In this document: positions 15,501 through 23,235 of the stretch, piece after piece | Layout of the letters: every line of letters begins with the position of its first letter | Numbering within the stretch: the first letter of the stretch is position 1 | Assembly (NCBI RefSeq): GCF_003594885.1 | Contig: NZ_QZEZ01000010.1 | Location: forward strand, 49,071 to 113,070 | From: Vallicoccus soli | Lineage (GTDB): Bacteria > Actinomycetota > Actinomycetes > Motilibacterales > Motilibacteraceae | Direction: 5' to 3' | DNA length: 64,000 nucleotides | Notes under the pieces: generated by a model | Database searches by the model: none | The model's input: only the letters and a program-made list of their open reading frames with translations | Told to the model about the DNA's origin: nothing | Made by a program: the position numbers and the translations under genes

Positions 15501-18500
15501 GTGGACGACGCCAGCAGCAGGGTCAGGCCGCGCGGCGGCGGGGGCGGGGCGGCGGTGGTCCCCCCGGCGCGGCGGCTGCCCCTGCGGGCCCTGGCGGCGG
15601 TGTACGGCACCGCGTGGGCGCTGCTCGCCGCCGGGTACGTCGCCGTGCCCGCGGCCCAGGCCTGGTGCTCGGCCGGCATCAGCGTCACCGCGACCGCGGC
15701 CGTGCTCCACGGTGCGCGCCGGCACCGGCCCCGCGCCGCGGCGGCCTGGCACCTGCTCGCCGCGGCGCTGCTGACCTTCGTGGTGGGGGACTCCACGTAC
15801 AGCCTCGTCGTGGCGCTCACCGGCGCGCAGAACCCCTTCCCGTCCGTGGCCGACCCGGTCTACCTGCTGACGTACCCGCTCCTCGCGGCCTCGCTGGCGA
15901 CGATGCGCCGGCGCCGCGAGGTGCACCACGACCGCGGCGCCCTGCTCGACGCCCTCTGCGTCACCCTCGGCCTCGGCCTCGTCGCGTGGACGTACGTCGT
16001 CACGCCCACCGTCGTCGACGCCTCCGCGCCGCTGCTGCAGCGCGTGGTCTCGAGCGCCTACCCGCTGGGCGACGTGCTCTGCCTGGCGATGCTGGCCCGG
16101 CTGCTGAGCAGCGGCGGGCGGCGCTCGCGCTCGCTGGTGCTGCTCGCGGCGGGCGCCGTGCTGCTCCTGCTCGTCGACGTGGTGTACGCGCTCCTGCAGC
16201 TGCAGGGGACGTGGGTGGAGGGCGGCGGGCTCAACCTCGTCTGGTTCGCCTGCTACGCGCTCTGGGGCCTGGCCGCGCTGGACCCGTCGATGCGCGAGCT
16301 CACCGAGCCGCAGCCGGCGGCCCCGCCGCGCCTGCGCGGGCTGCGGCTGGCGGCGCTGGCGGGGGCCTCGCTCGTCGCGCCCGCGATCCTGCTGCAGCAC
16401 GCGGTCGCCGGCTCCGAGCGGGACCTCGCCGTCATCGCGGTGTCCAGCGGCGCGCTCTTCGTCGTGGTCCTCGTACGGCTCGCCGACCTGGTCGGCGCCC
16501 AGCAGGCGTCGGTCGAGCGCGAGGTGGCGCTGCGCGGCGCCGCCGCCGAGCTCGCGGCGGCGACGACCACCGAGGACGTGCGGGCCACCGCGCTGCGCGC
16601 GGTCCCCGCGGTCCTGGGGCCCGGGCTGCGGCACGACGTGGTGCTCGACGGTGCGGCCGGGGGCGCGGGACCGGCGGCCGTCGCGCTGCGGCGGTGCGCC
16701 GACGGGGGCACGCGCCTGCTGGAGCGCTCGCGCGGCGAGGTGCCGGTGGACCTCGTGCACTGGGCCGGCGCGCGCGACGTGCTCCTCGTGCCGGTGCGCC
16801 CGCGGCCGGACGCGGCTCCGGACGGGGTCGTCGTGGTGGCCGGGACGAGCCTGGAGCTGCTCGCCGTGCAGGAGGCCCTGCAGACCCTCGTCGCGCAGGT
16901 CGTCCTCGCCCACGTGCGCGCCGGCCTCGACGCCGCGCTCGTCGCCCGGCGCAGCGAGGAGCGGTTCCGCGCCCTGGTGCAGAACACCTCCGACGTCATC
17001 CTCGTGCTCGACGAGGCCGAGCGGGTGCGCTTCGCGACCCCCTCCGTCGCCCGCCTGCTCGGCTGGCCGCCGGAGGAGGTCGAGGGCTGCGACCTGCGCG
17101 CCCTCGTGCACCCGGACGACGTCGAGCGCGTCCTCGCGCTGCTCGTGCGGGTGCGCGCCGCGGCCGGCCCCGGCACCCACACCGCGGACCTGCGGCTGCT
17201 GGGCTCCGGCAGCCCGGCGCGCGCCGTGGAGGTGGAGGCGGTGATGTCGGACCTGCGCGGCGAGGAGGTCGTGCGCGGTCTCGTGCTGACCCTCCGGGAC
17301 GTCACCGAGCGGCGCACCCTGGAGCGCGAGCTCGCGCACCGGGCCTTCCACGACGGGCTCACCGGCCTCGCCAACCGCGTGCTGTTCAACGAGCGCGTCG
17401 CGCAGGCGCTGGCCCGGCGCAGCCGCGGTGGCGGTGCGGTGAGCGTGCTGTTCTGCGACCTCGACGACTTCAAGGAGGTCAACGACACGCTCGGGCACGG
17501 TGCCGGGGACGACCTCATCGTGCAGGTGTCCCGCCGCGTGGAGGGCGTGGCGCGGGCCGGCGACACCGCCGCCCGGCTCGGCGGCGACGAGTTCGCGCTG
17601 CTGCTGGAGGACGTGGAGGGCCCCGAGCACGTCGACGGGGTCGCCGCGCGGCTCGTCGCCGCGCTCAGCGCCCCCTTCGAGCTGGCGGCCGGCACCGTGA
17701 GCGTCTCCGGCAGCGTCGGCATCGCCAGCGACCGCGACGCCGGGGACGTCGGCGAGCTGCTGCGCCAGGCCGACCTCGCGCTGTACGCCGCGAAGGAGGA
17801 GGGCAAGCGCCGCTGGCGCCGGTTCGAGCCGCTCCTGCAGACGTCGATGACCGAGCGCCTCGAGACCAGGGCCGACCTGGAGGCCGGGCTGGCCACCGGG
17901 CAGTTCCACCTCGTCCACCAGCCGGTCGTCGAGACGGGCACCGGCCGCGTCGTCGCCCTCGAGGCGCTGCTGCGCTGGCAGCACCCCGAGCGCGGCCTCG
18001 TCGGCCCCGACGAGTTCCTCCCCGTCGCGGAGGCGACGGGGCTCATCGTCCCGCTGGGCCGCTGGGCCCTGCAGCAGGCGCTGCGCGAGCTGGCCTCGTG
18101 GGACGGCGCCGCGCCCCGGCTGCACGTCAACGTCAGCGCGGTGCAGATGCGCCTGCCCGGCGTCGTCGACGAGGTGCGCGATGCCCTCGCGGCGGCGGGG
18201 GTGGCGCCCGGGCGGCTCGTCGTCGAGCTCACCGAGTCGCTGCTGCTCGAGGACGACCGCGTGGTGCGCGACGCGCTCGCCGGCCTCAAGGGCATGGGCG
18301 TGCACCTGGCCATCGACGACTTCGGCACCGGCTACAGCTCCCTGGGCTACCTGCGCAGCTTCCCCGTCGACATCCTCAAGATCGACAAGTCCTTCGTCCG
18401 CGGCCTCGACGAGCCCGGCCAGGAGGCCCTCGTCGACGCGATCGTGCGCATCGCCCGCACCCTCGACCTCGAGCTCGTGGCCGAGGGCGTGGAGCGCGAG

Positions 18501-18758
18501 GACCAGCGCACGGCCCTGGACCGCCTGGGCTGTACGCACGCGCAGGGCTGGCTCTTCAGCAGCCCGGTGCCCGCCGCGGCGGTGCCCGCCCTGCTCGCCC
18601 GCCCCGACCTGCTGCCCCGTCCCGAGCTGGTGGCGCCCGCTCACCCGGACGGCTCAAGCCCGCGGCCGCCCCTGCCGAGGAGGGGCGTGGCGACGACCTC
18701 GCCCCGCGACGACCGACCCCTCGCCGTCGCGCTCGCACCCGACCGAGGAGCACCATGA
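15501..18758 (+). CDS. Membrane PAS-GGDEF-EAL cyclic-di-GMP protein
   Basis: A 1085-residue membrane protein. About ten hydrophobic segments fill residues 25-330, a linker with a GAF-like region follows, and a PAS domain starts near 490 (ERFRALVQNTSDVILVLDE). The cyclase site GGDEF is at residues 694-698 and the phosphodiesterase site EAL at 821-823, with DDFGTGYSSLGYL and the EGVE motif downstream. Both catalytic signatures look intact, so it could make and break cyclic di-GMP. The last four bases overlap the next start (ATGA). It is the first gene of a four-gene coupled set behind a sigma-28-like promoter. The GTG start has no Shine-Dalgarno sequence. Confidence 0.92.
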   Translation: MDDASSRVRPRGGGGGAAVVPPARRLPLRALAAVYGTAWALLAAGYVAVPAAQAWCSAGISVTATAAVLHGARRHRPRAAAAWHLLAAALLTFVVGDSTYSLVVALTGAQNPFPSVADPVYLLTYPLLAASLATMRRRREVHHDRGALLDALCVTLGLGLVAWTYVVTPTVVDASAPLLQRVVSSAYPLGDVLCLAMLARLLSSGGRRSRSLVLLAAGAVLLLLVDVVYALLQLQGTWVEGGGLNLVWFACYALWGLAALDPSMRELTEPQPAAPPRLRGLRLAALAGASLVAPAILLQHAVAGSERDLAVIAVSSGALFVVVLVRLADLVGAQQASVEREVALRGAAAELAAATTTEDVRATALRAVPAVLGPGLRHDVVLDGAAGGAGPAAVALRRCADGGTRLLERSRGEVPVDLVHWAGARDVLLVPVRPRPDAAPDGVVVVAGTSLELLAVQEALQTLVAQVVLAHVRAGLDAALVARRSEERFRALVQNTSDVILVLDEAERVRFATPSVARLLGWPPEEVEGCDLRALVHPDDVERVLALLVRVRAAAGPGTHTADLRLLGSGSPARAVEVEAVMSDLRGEEVVRGLVLTLRDVTERRTLERELAHRAFHDGLTGLANRVLFNERVAQALARRSRGGGAVSVLFCDLDDFKEVNDTLGHGAGDDLIVQVSRRVEGVARAGDTAARLGGDEFALLLEDVEGPEHVDGVAARLVAALSAPFELAAGTVSVSGSVGIASDRDAGDVGELLRQADLALYAAKEEGKRRWRRFEPLLQTSMTERLETRADLEAGLATGQFHLVHQPVVETGTGRVVALEALLRWQHPERGLVGPDEFLPVAEATGLIVPLGRWALQQALRELASWDGAAPRLHVNVSAVQMRLPGVVDEVRDALAAAGVAPGRLVVELTESLLLEDDRVVRDALAGLKGMGVHLAIDDFGTGYSSLGYLRSFPVDILKIDKSFVRGLDEPGQEALVDAIVRIARTLDLELVAEGVEREDQRTALDRLGCTHAQGWLFSSPVPAAAVPALLARPDLLPRPELVAPAHPDGSSPRPPLPRRGVATTSPRDDRPLAVALAPDRGAP

Positions 18759-20026
18759 CGACGATGCCGGCGGGCCTCTTCGCCCGGACGAGCGGCGGCA
18801 GCGGCCGCTGGGCGGACCTGGAGCGGCTGCGCTCGGGCAACCGCATGTACGACGCGACGGTGGACGAGGTCCGCGGCCGGCGGATCCGCGTGGGCGGGCA
18901 GTGGCTGGTCGACTGGGCGTCCTGCAACTACCTCGGCCTCGACCTCGACCCCGAGGTCATGGCCGCGATCCCGCCGCTCGTCGAGCGCTGGGGGACCCAC
19001 CCCAGCTGGTCGCGCCTGCTGGGGAACCCGCGGCCGTACCTGGAGATCGAGGAGCGCCTCACCGAGCTGCTCGGCGCGCCGGACACCCTGGTCCTGCCGA
19101 CGATCACCCACATCCACATGTCCGTGATCCCCGTGCTCGCCGGCACCGGCCACGTCGTCATGGACGCGCAGGCGCACAAGACGATCTACGACGGCTGCGC
19201 GGTCGCGCGCGGGCGCGGCGCCACGATGCACCGCTTCCGCGCCGACGACGTCGAGCACCTCGAGGAGGTCCTCGCCGGCATCCCGGCGGGCGAGCAGGTC
19301 CTCGTGGCCATGGACGGCGTCAACAGCATGACCGGCAACGCGCCGGACCTCGTGCGCTTCGCCGAGGTGTGCCGCCGCCACGACGCGCTGCTCTACGTCG
19401 ACGACGCCCACGGCTTCGGCGTGGTGGGGGAGTCCCCGACGGCGGCGAACCCGTACGGCCTGCGCGGCAACAGCATCGTGCGGCACGCGGGGGAGACGTA
19501 CGACAACCTCGTCCTCGTCGGCGGGTTCTCCAAGGCCTACTCCTCGCTGCTCGCGTTCCTGGCGCTGCCCACGTGGCTCAAGGACCACCTCAAGGTCGCC
19601 GCCCCGCCGTACCTCTACTCGGGCCCGTCCCCGACGGCCTCGCTGGCCACCGTGCTCGCCGGCTTCGACGTCAACGAGCGCCGCGGCGACGCCCTGCGCC
19701 AGGACCTGCTGCGGCGCACCCGCCGGGTGCTCGGGCACCTCGACGCGCTCGGGGTGCGCACGCCCAACCGCAGCGGCTTCCCCATCATCGAGGTGCCGCT
19801 GGCCCGCGCCGAGGACATCGACGCCGTCGGCGACTTCCTCTTCGACCGGGGCGTGTACGTCACCCTCGCCGCCTACCCCCTCGTCCCGCGCGACCAGGTC
19901 GGGTTCCGCGTGCAGACCACGGCCGCGAACACCGACGAGGAGGTCGAGGAGCTCTGCGAAACGCTGAGCGAGCTCGCGCGCCGCTTCCCGCTGCAGGAGG
20001 CCGAGCAGCAGGACGCCGCGGCGTGA
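18755..20026 (+). CDS. Alpha-oxoamine synthase-family PLP enzyme
   Basis: A 423-residue fold-type I PLP enzyme of the BioF/KBL/SPT/CqsA group, which condenses an amino acid with an acyl-CoA or acyl carrier. Motifs are WASCNYLGLD, SRLLGNPRPYLEIEERL, MDAQAHKTIYDG, LYVDDAHGFGVVGE and the PLP-lysine site GGFSKAYSS with Lys260. The usual G-S-G-G-SRLL loop is replaced by GTHPSWSRLLGNPRP, and the H-A-S segment by AHKTIYDG, so it is not an ordinary BioF or KBL. It overlaps genes on both sides (ATGA upstream, GTGA downstream). A Shine-Dalgarno GAGGAGC is present. The product is unknown. Confidence 0.85.
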   Translation: MTTMPAGLFARTSGGSGRWADLERLRSGNRMYDATVDEVRGRRIRVGGQWLVDWASCNYLGLDLDPEVMAAIPPLVERWGTHPSWSRLLGNPRPYLEIEERLTELLGAPDTLVLPTITHIHMSVIPVLAGTGHVVMDAQAHKTIYDGCAVARGRGATMHRFRADDVEHLEEVLAGIPAGEQVLVAMDGVNSMTGNAPDLVRFAEVCRRHDALLYVDDAHGFGVVGESPTAANPYGLRGNSIVRHAGETYDNLVLVGGFSKAYSSLLAFLALPTWLKDHLKVAAPPYLYSGPSPTASLATVLAGFDVNERRGDALRQDLLRRTRRVLGHLDALGVRTPNRSGFPIIEVPLARAEDIDAVGDFLFDRGVYVTLAAYPLVPRDQVGFRVQTTAANTDEEVEELCETLSELARRFPLQEAEQQDAAA

Positions 20027-21315
20027 GGACCCTCGACGAGGACGGCACCCGGCGCCGGGTCCACCTCGCCGAGCCCCTGGGGCTGCGCGACTTCCGGCTG
20101 CTCTGGGCCGGGATGTCGGTGAGCCTGCTCGGTGACGGGCTGTTCCTCGTCGCGCTCGCGTGGCAGGTGTACGACCTGTCGGGCTCGCCCGCCGCGATGT
20201 CCCTCGTCGGCGTCGCGATGTCCGTGCCGCAGGTGGTGCTCCTGCTCGCCGGCGGCGTCCTCAGCGACCGGGCCGACCGGCGGCTGCTCATGGTGGCGAG
20301 CGACCTGCTGCGCGCGGCGGTCCTCGCCGCCGTCGGGGCGCTGGCCGTCACGGGGGCCCTGGAGGTGCCGCACCTCTACGTCGCGGCGGCGCTCTACGGC
20401 GGCGCCGCGGCGTTCTTCGGCCCGGCCTTCGACGCGACGGTCCCGTCGCTCGTGCCGGAGCGGCTGCTCGTGCAGGCCAACGCGCTCGACCAGCTCGTCC
20501 GGCCCTTCGCCCTCGGCATCGCAGGGCCGGCGCTCGGCGGCGTCGTCATCGGGAGCCTGGGGACGGGAACCGCTTTCCTGCTCGACGCGGCGAGCTTCCT
20601 CGTCTGCGCGCTGTGCATCGCCCGGCTGCGGACCCGCCCGCCGGTGGAGGCGGGGGAGGGCTCGGCGTGGGAGGCGCTGCGCGGGGGGCTCTCGTACGTC
20701 CGCTCCCACGTCTGGCTCTGGGCCACCTTCGTCGCGGCCACCTTCAGCTACCTGCTCTTCCTCGGGCCGACCGAGGTGCTGCTGCCGTACCTCGTCAAGG
20801 AGGAGATGGGGCTCTCCGCCCACGCCCTCGGCCTGGTGCTGGCCAGCGGCGGCCTCGGCGCGCTGCTCGCCGCCGCCGTCGTCGGCCAGTGCGGCCTGCC
20901 GCGGCGGTTCGTCACCCTCACGTACGTCGCGTGGGCCCTGGCCACGCTCGCCGTCGCCGGCTACGGCCTGGCGACGAGCACCTGGCAGCTCGCGGTGGCC
21001 TGCGCCCTCGTCAACGGGCTCGAGGCGGTGGGCACCGTCGCCTGGGCGGTGACCAAGCAGCGCTTCGTGCCCCCGCACCTGCTGGGGCGGGTGTCGAGCC
21101 TCGACTGGTTCGTCTCCCTCGCCCTCGTCCCGCTCTCGTACGCCCTCGCCGCGCCCGCGGCCGCGCTGCTCGGCGCCCGGACGACGCTCGTCGTCGCCGG
21201 CGTGCTCGGCGCGGCCGTCACCGCGGCGTTCCTGCTGCTGCCGGGGATGCGCGCGCCCGAGCGCGGCGCCGTCGCCCCCGCCGGCGAGCCCGCGCCGGTG
21301 CCGGTGGCCGCATGA
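20023..21315 (+). CDS. MFS transporter, EntS-like exporter
   Basis: A 430-residue major facilitator with about twelve TM segments. It starts with a cytosolic tail and then LGLRDFRLLWAGMSVSLLGDGLF, typical of the MFS_3/EntS subgroup of small-molecule exporters. The TM2-3 loop reads GGVLSDRADRRLLM. Its GTG overlaps the stop of the alpha-oxoamine synthase gene (GTGA), and its own stop overlaps the next start (ATGA). The coupling suggests export of the synthase product, which is inference. Confidence 0.88.
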   Translation: MRTLDEDGTRRRVHLAEPLGLRDFRLLWAGMSVSLLGDGLFLVALAWQVYDLSGSPAAMSLVGVAMSVPQVVLLLAGGVLSDRADRRLLMVASDLLRAAVLAAVGALAVTGALEVPHLYVAAALYGGAAAFFGPAFDATVPSLVPERLLVQANALDQLVRPFALGIAGPALGGVVIGSLGTGTAFLLDAASFLVCALCIARLRTRPPVEAGEGSAWEALRGGLSYVRSHVWLWATFVAATFSYLLFLGPTEVLLPYLVKEEMGLSAHALGLVLASGGLGALLAAAVVGQCGLPRRFVTLTYVAWALATLAVAGYGLATSTWQLAVACALVNGLEAVGTVAWAVTKQRFVPPHLLGRVSSLDWFVSLALVPLSYALAAPAAALLGARTTLVVAGVLGAAVTAAFLLLPGMRAPERGAVAPAGEPAPVPVAA

Positions 21316-21719
21316 CGCGGGCCGACGGCGCCGACGCGGTCGCGGAGGCGGTGGGCCGGCTCTCGGCCGCCTTCGCGGCCCGCGACGTCGACGCGGTGCT
21401 CGCCTGCTTCGCCCCCGGCGACGCGGTCCTCTACGCCGGCTCGGAGGAGGGCGAGGTGGCGGTCGGGCGCGACGGCCTGCGCGCCCTGCTGACCGACGTG
21501 CTCGGGCGCGACGAGGCGTACGCGTTCGCCCCGCTCGCCGGCGCGGTCGTGCCGGTGGGCCGCGCGCTGCACGTGGTCTGCGAGGCGCGGGGGAGCGCGA
21601 CGGCGGCGGGGGAGCGGGAGGACTTCCCGTACCGGCTCTCGGGCGTGCTCGAGGAGCACGCCGGGCACTGGCTGTGGCGCTCGCTCACCGGCTCCGAGCC
21701 CGCCCCCGCCGCCCCCTGA
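21312..21719 (+). CDS. SnoaL/DUF4440-like NTF2-fold protein
   Basis: A 135-residue protein of the NTF2-like fold. The N-terminal helix VAEAVGRLSAAFAARDVDAVLACFAPGD and the following AVLYAGSEEGEVAVGRDGLRALL are typical of SnoaL/ketosteroid-isomerase-like proteins. The family includes cyclases, isomerases and binding proteins. It is the last gene of the coupled set, overlapping the MFS stop by ATGA. The stop is followed at once by the remnant of a DUF1206 gene. Confidence 0.8.
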   Translation: MTRADGADAVAEAVGRLSAAFAARDVDAVLACFAPGDAVLYAGSEEGEVAVGRDGLRALLTDVLGRDEAYAFAPLAGAVVPVGRALHVVCEARGSATAAGEREDFPYRLSGVLEEHAGHWLWRSLTGSEPAPAAP

Positions 21720-21720
21720 C

Positions 21721-22272
21721 CGTGGGGCGCTGTGGCAGCTCACGGACGGCACCGCGTCGGTGCGCCGCGGCGAGGCCGGCGACGCGGTGGAGGCGCTGGG
21801 CAAGGCCGTCGTGTACGGCGTGCTCGCCTGGACCGCCGCCCGGTTCGCCACCGGCGGGGGCAGCGACAGCGGCCGGCAGAGCGCCGAGGCGACCGCGACG
21901 CTGCTCGACGCACCGTTCGGGCGGGTCCTCGTGGTGCTCGTCGGCCTCGGCGTGCTCGCCGTGGGCGCGTACCACGTGCACAAGGGCCTGACCCGCGGCT
22001 TCCGCGACGACCTCGTGGGGCGGGTCGGCCGGCTCGTGGAGCGGCTCGGGGTCGCCGGGTACGTCGCCAAGGGCGTCGTGCTCGGCGTGGTCGGGGTGCT
22101 GTTCGGGGTCGCGGGGGTGCGCGGCGCGCCGGGGGAGGCGACCGGGCTCGACGGGGCGCTGCAGGCGCTGCGCGAGCAGCCGTACGGCACCGCGCTGCTC
22201 CTCGTCGTCGCCGCCGGCCTCGTCGCGTACGGGGCCTACAGCCTCGCCCGCGCCCGGTACGCCCGCCTCTGA
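21721..22272 (+). pseudogene. 5'-truncated DUF1206 membrane protein gene
   Basis: DUF1206 proteins usually have three repeated two-helix units (about 260-280 residues). Here the frame opens with GALWQLTDGTASV, which matches the end of unit 1 (the ALWRL-type motif). Complete units 2 (KAVVYGVLAW to YHVHKGLTRGFRDDL) and 3 (VGRVGRLVERLGVAGYVAKGV to YSLARARYARL) follow. The start and most of unit 1 are missing, and the remnant begins right after the snoaL stop at 21719. A GTG at 21760 could restart translation to give 170 residues. A decayed gene or a shortened functional one are both possible. Confidence 0.65.
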
Positions 22273-22274
22273 AC

Positions 22275-22292
22275 CCCGCCCGACGGGGCGGG
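22275..22292 (+). terminator. Hairpin terminator after the DUF1206 remnant
   Basis: CCCGCCC-GACG-GGGCGGG, a perfect 7-bp stem with a 4-base loop, starting three bases after the stop codon. Confidence 0.55.
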
Positions 22293-22359
22293 CTGCCGGG
22301 TCTGGACCGCGCGGGAGCGGGCACCGGGGGAGCACCCAGCCACGACGCGAGGAGGCACC

Positions 22360-22515
22360 GTGCACGAGGACCCGACCCCGGGCGGCCACCACGGCCCCGA
22401 GAGCACGAGCGAGGCTCCGCCGGAGGACGAGGCCGTGCAGGCCGCCCCGGCGGGCGACGACGACGAGGGGACGCAGCAGGCGTACCTCGCCACCGACAAC
22501 CAGCTCGGCCAGTAG
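22360..22515 (+). CDS. Small acidic protein (51 aa)
   Basis: A 51-residue reading frame with a GTG start and a strong Shine-Dalgarno GGAGG five bases upstream. The product is rich in Glu, Asp, Pro and Gly (for example PPEDEAVQAA and GDDDEG) and ends TDNQLGQ. It has no transmembrane segment or cysteine and is probably disordered. It stands alone between the DUF1206 remnant and the TetR gene. No family was recognised. The good ribosome-binding site and the sharp protein-like composition are the main support. Confidence 0.5.
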   Translation: MHEDPTPGGHHGPESTSEAPPEDEAVQAAPAGDDDEGTQQAYLATDNQLGQ

Positions 22516-22628
22516 GCGGGCGGCGTCACCGCGCCGGGCCGACCCCGGCGCGCAGGCGGACCGCGGGACGCCCGCTCGCTCGACGACCTCCCGGGCGTCC
22601 CGGACGTCCCGGACGCCCGCCCGGGGCC

Positions 22629-23201
22629 TCAGCGCGCGCGCAGCAGGAGCAGGCCGGCGTCCCGGGCGGTCGCGAAGACGTGGTCGAGCGCCCCCAGCCC
22701 GTAGGAGACCAGGGCGCCCTCGTGCAGCAGGGCCAGCGCGCGGGCCGTGGCGTCGGGGTCGGGGACGGGTGAGCGCCCCGCGACGTCCCGGAACAGGCCC
22801 AGCACCCAGCGCTTGTGCCCGACCACGAGGCCGTGCACGGGATGCTCCGGGTCGTCCACTTCGGCGTGGGCGTTGACCATGGCGCAGCCGCGCCCGCCCT
22901 CGGCGGCGGCCCAGGCCCCGGACGCGTCGAACAGCGCCACGAGGCGCTCCTCGGCGCCGGCGCCGGCCGCGTCGAGGCGGGCCGTGACGAGCTCGCGCCA
23001 GCGCCGGTCCCGCGCCGCGAGGTACTCCAGCACCAGCCGGTCCTTGCTGCCGAAGCGGTCGTACAGCGTCTTCTTGGTGACGCCGGCCCGCTCGGCGATG
23101 GCCTCGACGCCGACCGCGTGCACGCCGCGGGCGTAGAAGAGCTCGGAGGCGGCGTCCAGCACGGCGCGGGCGCCGGGCGTCCAGTCGATGGCGGCATCCA
23201 C
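22629..23201 (-). CDS. TetR-family transcriptional regulator
   Basis: A 190-residue TetR repressor. The N-terminal helix-turn-helix is at about residues 25-50 (VGVEAIAERAGVTKKTLYDRFGSKDRLV). The variable C-terminal ligand domain has no recognisable substrate signature. The GTG at 23201 starts VDAAIDWTP and lies six bases after a TATAGT hexamer, so the message is probably leaderless. The divergent DMT transporter begins 35 bp away, and two related operator-like palindromes sit between the starts. It probably represses the transporter and itself. Confidence 0.9.
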   Translation of the reverse strand: MDAAIDWTPGARAVLDAASELFYARGVHAVGVEAIAERAGVTKKTLYDRFGSKDRLVLEYLAARDRRWRELVTARLDAAGAGAEERLVALFDASGAWAAAEGGRGCAMVNAHAEVDDPEHPVHGLVVGHKRWVLGLFRDVAGRSPVPDPDATARALALLHEGALVSYGLGALDHVFATARDAGLLLLRAR

Positions 23202-23206
23202 GGGTG

Positions 23207-23228
23207 GACTATACCGGTCGGGGTACTC
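23207..23228. promoter_or_regulatory. TetR operator copy 1 (overlaps the tetR -10)
   Basis: An imperfect palindrome with core TACCGGTCGGGGTA. It matches operator copy 2 at 17 of 22 positions. It covers TATAGT at 23213-23208 on the minus strand, the likely -10 hexamer of the tetR gene, which suggests autoregulation. Confidence 0.5.
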
Positions 23229-23235
23229 TGCCGGC

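Noticed and set aside
15501-22272. Whole region as a prophage or integrative element
   Set aside because: No integrase, tRNA attachment site, direct flanking repeats or composition change was seen; only the DUF1206 truncation hints at rearrangement.
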